Shown one piece after another: positions 5,372 through 7,313 of a stretch of 7,313 bases of DNA (positions within the stretch are counted from its first letter, which is position 1; the number at the start of each line of letters is the position of its first letter). Made by a program: the position numbers and the translations under genes. Source of the stretch: an uncultured Bacteroidales bacterium (GTDB lineage Bacteria; Bacteroidota; Bacteroidia; Bacteroidales; UBA932); assembly GCA_905236955.1 (NCBI GenBank), contig CAJOQW010000061.1, positions 1 to 7,313 on the forward strand. The letters are read 5' to 3'. Under the pieces are notes generated by a model that did no database searches, had not been told where the DNA came from, and saw only the letters and a program-made list of their open reading frames with translations.

Positions 5372-7313
5372 TTATCGTGTTACTTTTATCCTGATGAAAC
5401 CTTCGTTCCACTCCACTTCGGAGCCTTCTCCCTCTTGGGCGAGAGTGAGCGTACGGGCGAGTGTCTGTGAAGCTATGTATTCCCCGAATTTGCCCAGGGA
5501 AGCAGATATTTCAGCGGCGTCTCCGCCCCGTGCTATCACCACTACGTCCACCTTGTCGGTTACGTCGAACCCGCTGTCCTTGCGGATATTCTGGATGCGG
5601 TTGATAAGTTCGCGGGCGGTACCTTCGTTGCGAAGGTCTTCGGTGACTTCCACGTCCAGCGCGATTGTGAGCTGGCCCTCGGAAGCGACGAGCCATCCCG
5701 GCATGTCCTCGGAAGAGATTTCATAGTCTTCCGGGACAAGCGCAACCGGTCCGCCTGCGAGTTCCAAGGTATACTCCCCTGCCCTTTCCACCGCGGTTAT
5801 GTATGCCTGGTCCATACCGGCGAAAGCCGCGGCTATCTCCTTCATGCGGGGGCCGTATTTCTTTCCGAGGCTGCGGAAGTTGGGTTTGATCTTCTTGGTG
5901 ATGATCCCGGTGGTGTCGGTTATGAACTCGGCTTCCTTAACGTTGACCTCGGTGAGGATGAGATTCTTTACCTGCTCGAGCTGGTCGCGGAGATTTTCCG
6001 AGAGCACGGGAATGAGCATCTTGCCGAGGGGCTGACGCACCTTGATGTTCACTTTGCGGCGAAGGGCGAGTACGAGTGACGTCGCTTTCTGGGCGAGCGC
6101 CATACGCTCTTCGAGGCCCTTGTCAACCAGGCTGCGGTTGCATTCCGGCATGGACTCGTAGTGGACGCAGTCCGCACCGGGTACGAGGTCGCGCCAGAGC
6201 TGGTCGGTATAGAAGGGAGCGATGGGGGCCGCGAGAAGGGCGACGGTCCCGAGCACCCCGTAGAGGGTCTGGTATGCGGCGAGCTTGTCCTGGGTGAGGC
6301 CGCCTCCCCAGAAACGTTTGCGGTTGAGGCGGACGTACCAGTTGGAGAGATGGTCGCAGACAAAATCCTGTATCAGACGGCCTGCGGCTGTGATGTCATA
6401 ATCATCATATGCGGCGCGGACGTCGCGGATGAGTGAGTTTTCGAGTGAGATGATCCAGCGGTCGATTTCGGGCCTTTCCGACACGGGAACCTGCGCGGCA
6501 GAGGGATCGAACCCGTCGATATTGGCGTAAAGGGCGAAGAACGAATACGTGTTGTAAAGGGTGCCGAAGAATTTGCGGCGCACCTCGTCCACACCGAGTT
6601 CGTCGAAACGGAGGTTGTCCCACGGCTGGGCATTGGTAAGCATATACCAGCGGAGTGCGTCGGCGCCGTACTTGTCGAGTTCGTAGAAAGGATCGACCGC
6701 ATTTCCGAGACGCTTGCTCATCTTGTTTCCGTCCTTGTCGAGCACGAGACCGTTGGAGATGACCCTCTTGAAGGCGGGAGTGCCGCTTACCATGGTATGG
6801 ATAGCATGGAGGGTATAGAACCAGCCCCTGGTCTGGTCGACGCCTTCCGCGATGAAGTCGGCGGTGGCACCGAAATCCGGAGTGCCGAGCCCGCGGAGCC
6901 CTGTCTGGGCGTACGGCATGGATCCTGAATCGAACCAGACGTCTATGAGGTCGCTTTCCCTGGTCATCTTCTTCCCGGACGGGGAGACCAGGAATATTTC
7001 GTCGACATATGGCCTGTGGAGGTCTATCTTGTCGTAGTTTTCCACACTCATGTCATCCGGATCGAACCCCTTGTCCTTGAGCGGGTTGGAAGACATGATG
7101 CCAGCGGCAACGGCCTTCTCGCACTCCTGGTAGAGTTCGCGTGCGGTGCCTATGCATATCTCTTCCCTGCCGTCTTCGGTGCGCCAGATGGGAAGGGGCG
7201 TACCCCAGAAACGGCTGCGGGAAAGGTTCCAGTCCTGGATGTTCTCCAGCCACTGGCCGAAACGTCCGGTACCGGTGGACTCGGGCTTCCAGGTTATCTG
7301 CTTGTTGAGTTCC
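5372..7313 (-). CDS. ileS: Isoleucyl-tRNA synthetase (type 2), C-terminal part; 5' end outside the window
   Basis: The frame is open from the right edge to TAA at 5374-5372, giving 646 residues, roughly the C-terminal 55-60% of a full-length Bacteroidetes enzyme. An internal ATG at 7096 is not the start, because the upstream sequence continues the conserved protein (WNLSRSRFWGTPLPIWR, a class-I IleS signature). IleS charges tRNA-Ile in the cytoplasm. Visible parts in order are the end of the catalytic core (VWFDSGSMPYAQ, EGVDQTRGWFYT), the KMSKR ATP-binding loop (6710-6724) and the helical anticodon-binding domain (SNWYVRLNRKRFW). After these comes a long C-terminal region ending FIRIKVTR, without the zinc-binding cysteines of E. 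coli-type enzymes. KMSKR in place of KMSKS and the DQTRGWFYT context point to the eukaryote-like type 2 subgroup. The HIGH motif and most of the editing domain are off the window. It is first of the visible operon genes; its promoter is not in view. Confidence 0.97.
   Translation of the reverse strand, partial: ELNKQITWKPESTGTGRFGQWLENIQDWNLSRSRFWGTPLPIWRTEDGREEICIGTARELYQECEKAVAAGIMSSNPLKDKGFDPDDMSVENYDKIDLHRPYVDEIFLVSPSGKKMTRESDLIDVWFDSGSMPYAQTGLRGLGTPDFGATADFIAEGVDQTRGWFYTLHAIHTMVSGTPAFKRVISNGLVLDKDGNKMSKRLGNAVDPFYELDKYGADALRWYMLTNAQPWDNLRFDELGVDEVRRKFFGTLYNTYSFFALYANIDGFDPSAAQVPVSERPEIDRWIISLENSLIRDVRAAYDDYDITAAGRLIQDFVCDHLSNWYVRLNRKRFWGGGLTQDKLAAYQTLYGVLGTVALLAAPIAPFYTDQLWRDLVPGADCVHYESMPECNRSLVDKGLEERMALAQKATSLVLALRRKVNIKVRQPLGKMLIPVLSENLRDQLEQVKNLILTEVNVKEAEFITDTTGIITKKIKPNFRSLGKKYGPRMKEIAAAFAGMDQAYITAVERAGEYTLELAGGPVALVPEDYEISSEDMPGWLVASEGQLTIALDVEVTEDLRNEGTARELINRIQNIRKDSGFDVTDKVDVVVIARGGDAAEISASLGKFGEYIASQTLARTLTLAQEGEGSEVEWNEGFIRIKVTR

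Noticed and set aside
5372..7096. ileS starting at the internal ATG 7096 as a complete 574-residue protein
   Set aside because: The frame stays open to the window edge and encodes conserved IleS sequence upstream, so this Met is internal and the gene is simply cut by the window.
7053..7253. Short minus-strand frame at the right edge
   Set aside because: It overlaps ileS in another frame; the ileS frame carries the conserved WGTPLPIW signature through this region.

Overview
The window looks like chromosomal DNA from a GC-rich member of the Bacteroidales. Three things suggest this. The promoter-like sites fit the Bacteroidetes TTTG / TAnnTTTG pattern, not the E. coli one. None of the starts has a Shine-Dalgarno sequence. 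The block ileS - dksA-like - lspA is an arrangement familiar from that group. The high GC content would fit lineages such as Alistipes or related uncultured gut Bacteroidales, but the genus is a guess.

Layout, left to right. (1) Positions 1-803, minus strand: 5' part of a secreted alpha/beta-hydrolase (esterase-like) gene that runs off the left edge. (2) Positions 804-876: a short divergent promoter region. (3) Positions 877-2985, plus strand: a 702-residue protein of unknown function with one canonical EF-hand calcium loop, two degenerate EF-like loops and three C-terminal membrane segments. (4) Positions 3031-3660 and 3749-4447, plus strand: two paralogous small outer-membrane beta-barrel proteins. 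They are separated by a strong intrinsic terminator whose T-tract also supplies the -33 box of the next promoter. (5) Positions 4396-7313, minus strand, convergent with the above: lspA (signal peptidase II), a DksA/TraR-family regulator that has lost most of its zinc-finger cysteines, and the C-terminal part of a type-2 isoleucyl-tRNA synthetase. These three are tightly spaced (19 and 3 nt) and very probably one operon read right to left.

The ileS-dksA-lspA genes are housekeeping: isoleucine tRNA charging, RNA polymerase regulation and lipoprotein maturation. The left half is accessory-like envelope biology: a secreted hydrolase, an inner-membrane protein with a cytoplasmic EF-hand region, and two barrels. 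Nothing in the sequence ties these four genes into one pathway. I see no tRNA, rRNA, CRISPR, transposase, integrase or attachment site. No stretch longer than about 90 bases is non-coding.

The points most worth a second look are the uncharacterised EF-hand membrane protein, the second barrel gene reading 13 codons past its expected terminal Phe into the antisense strand of lspA, and the terminator/promoter fusion between the two barrel genes.
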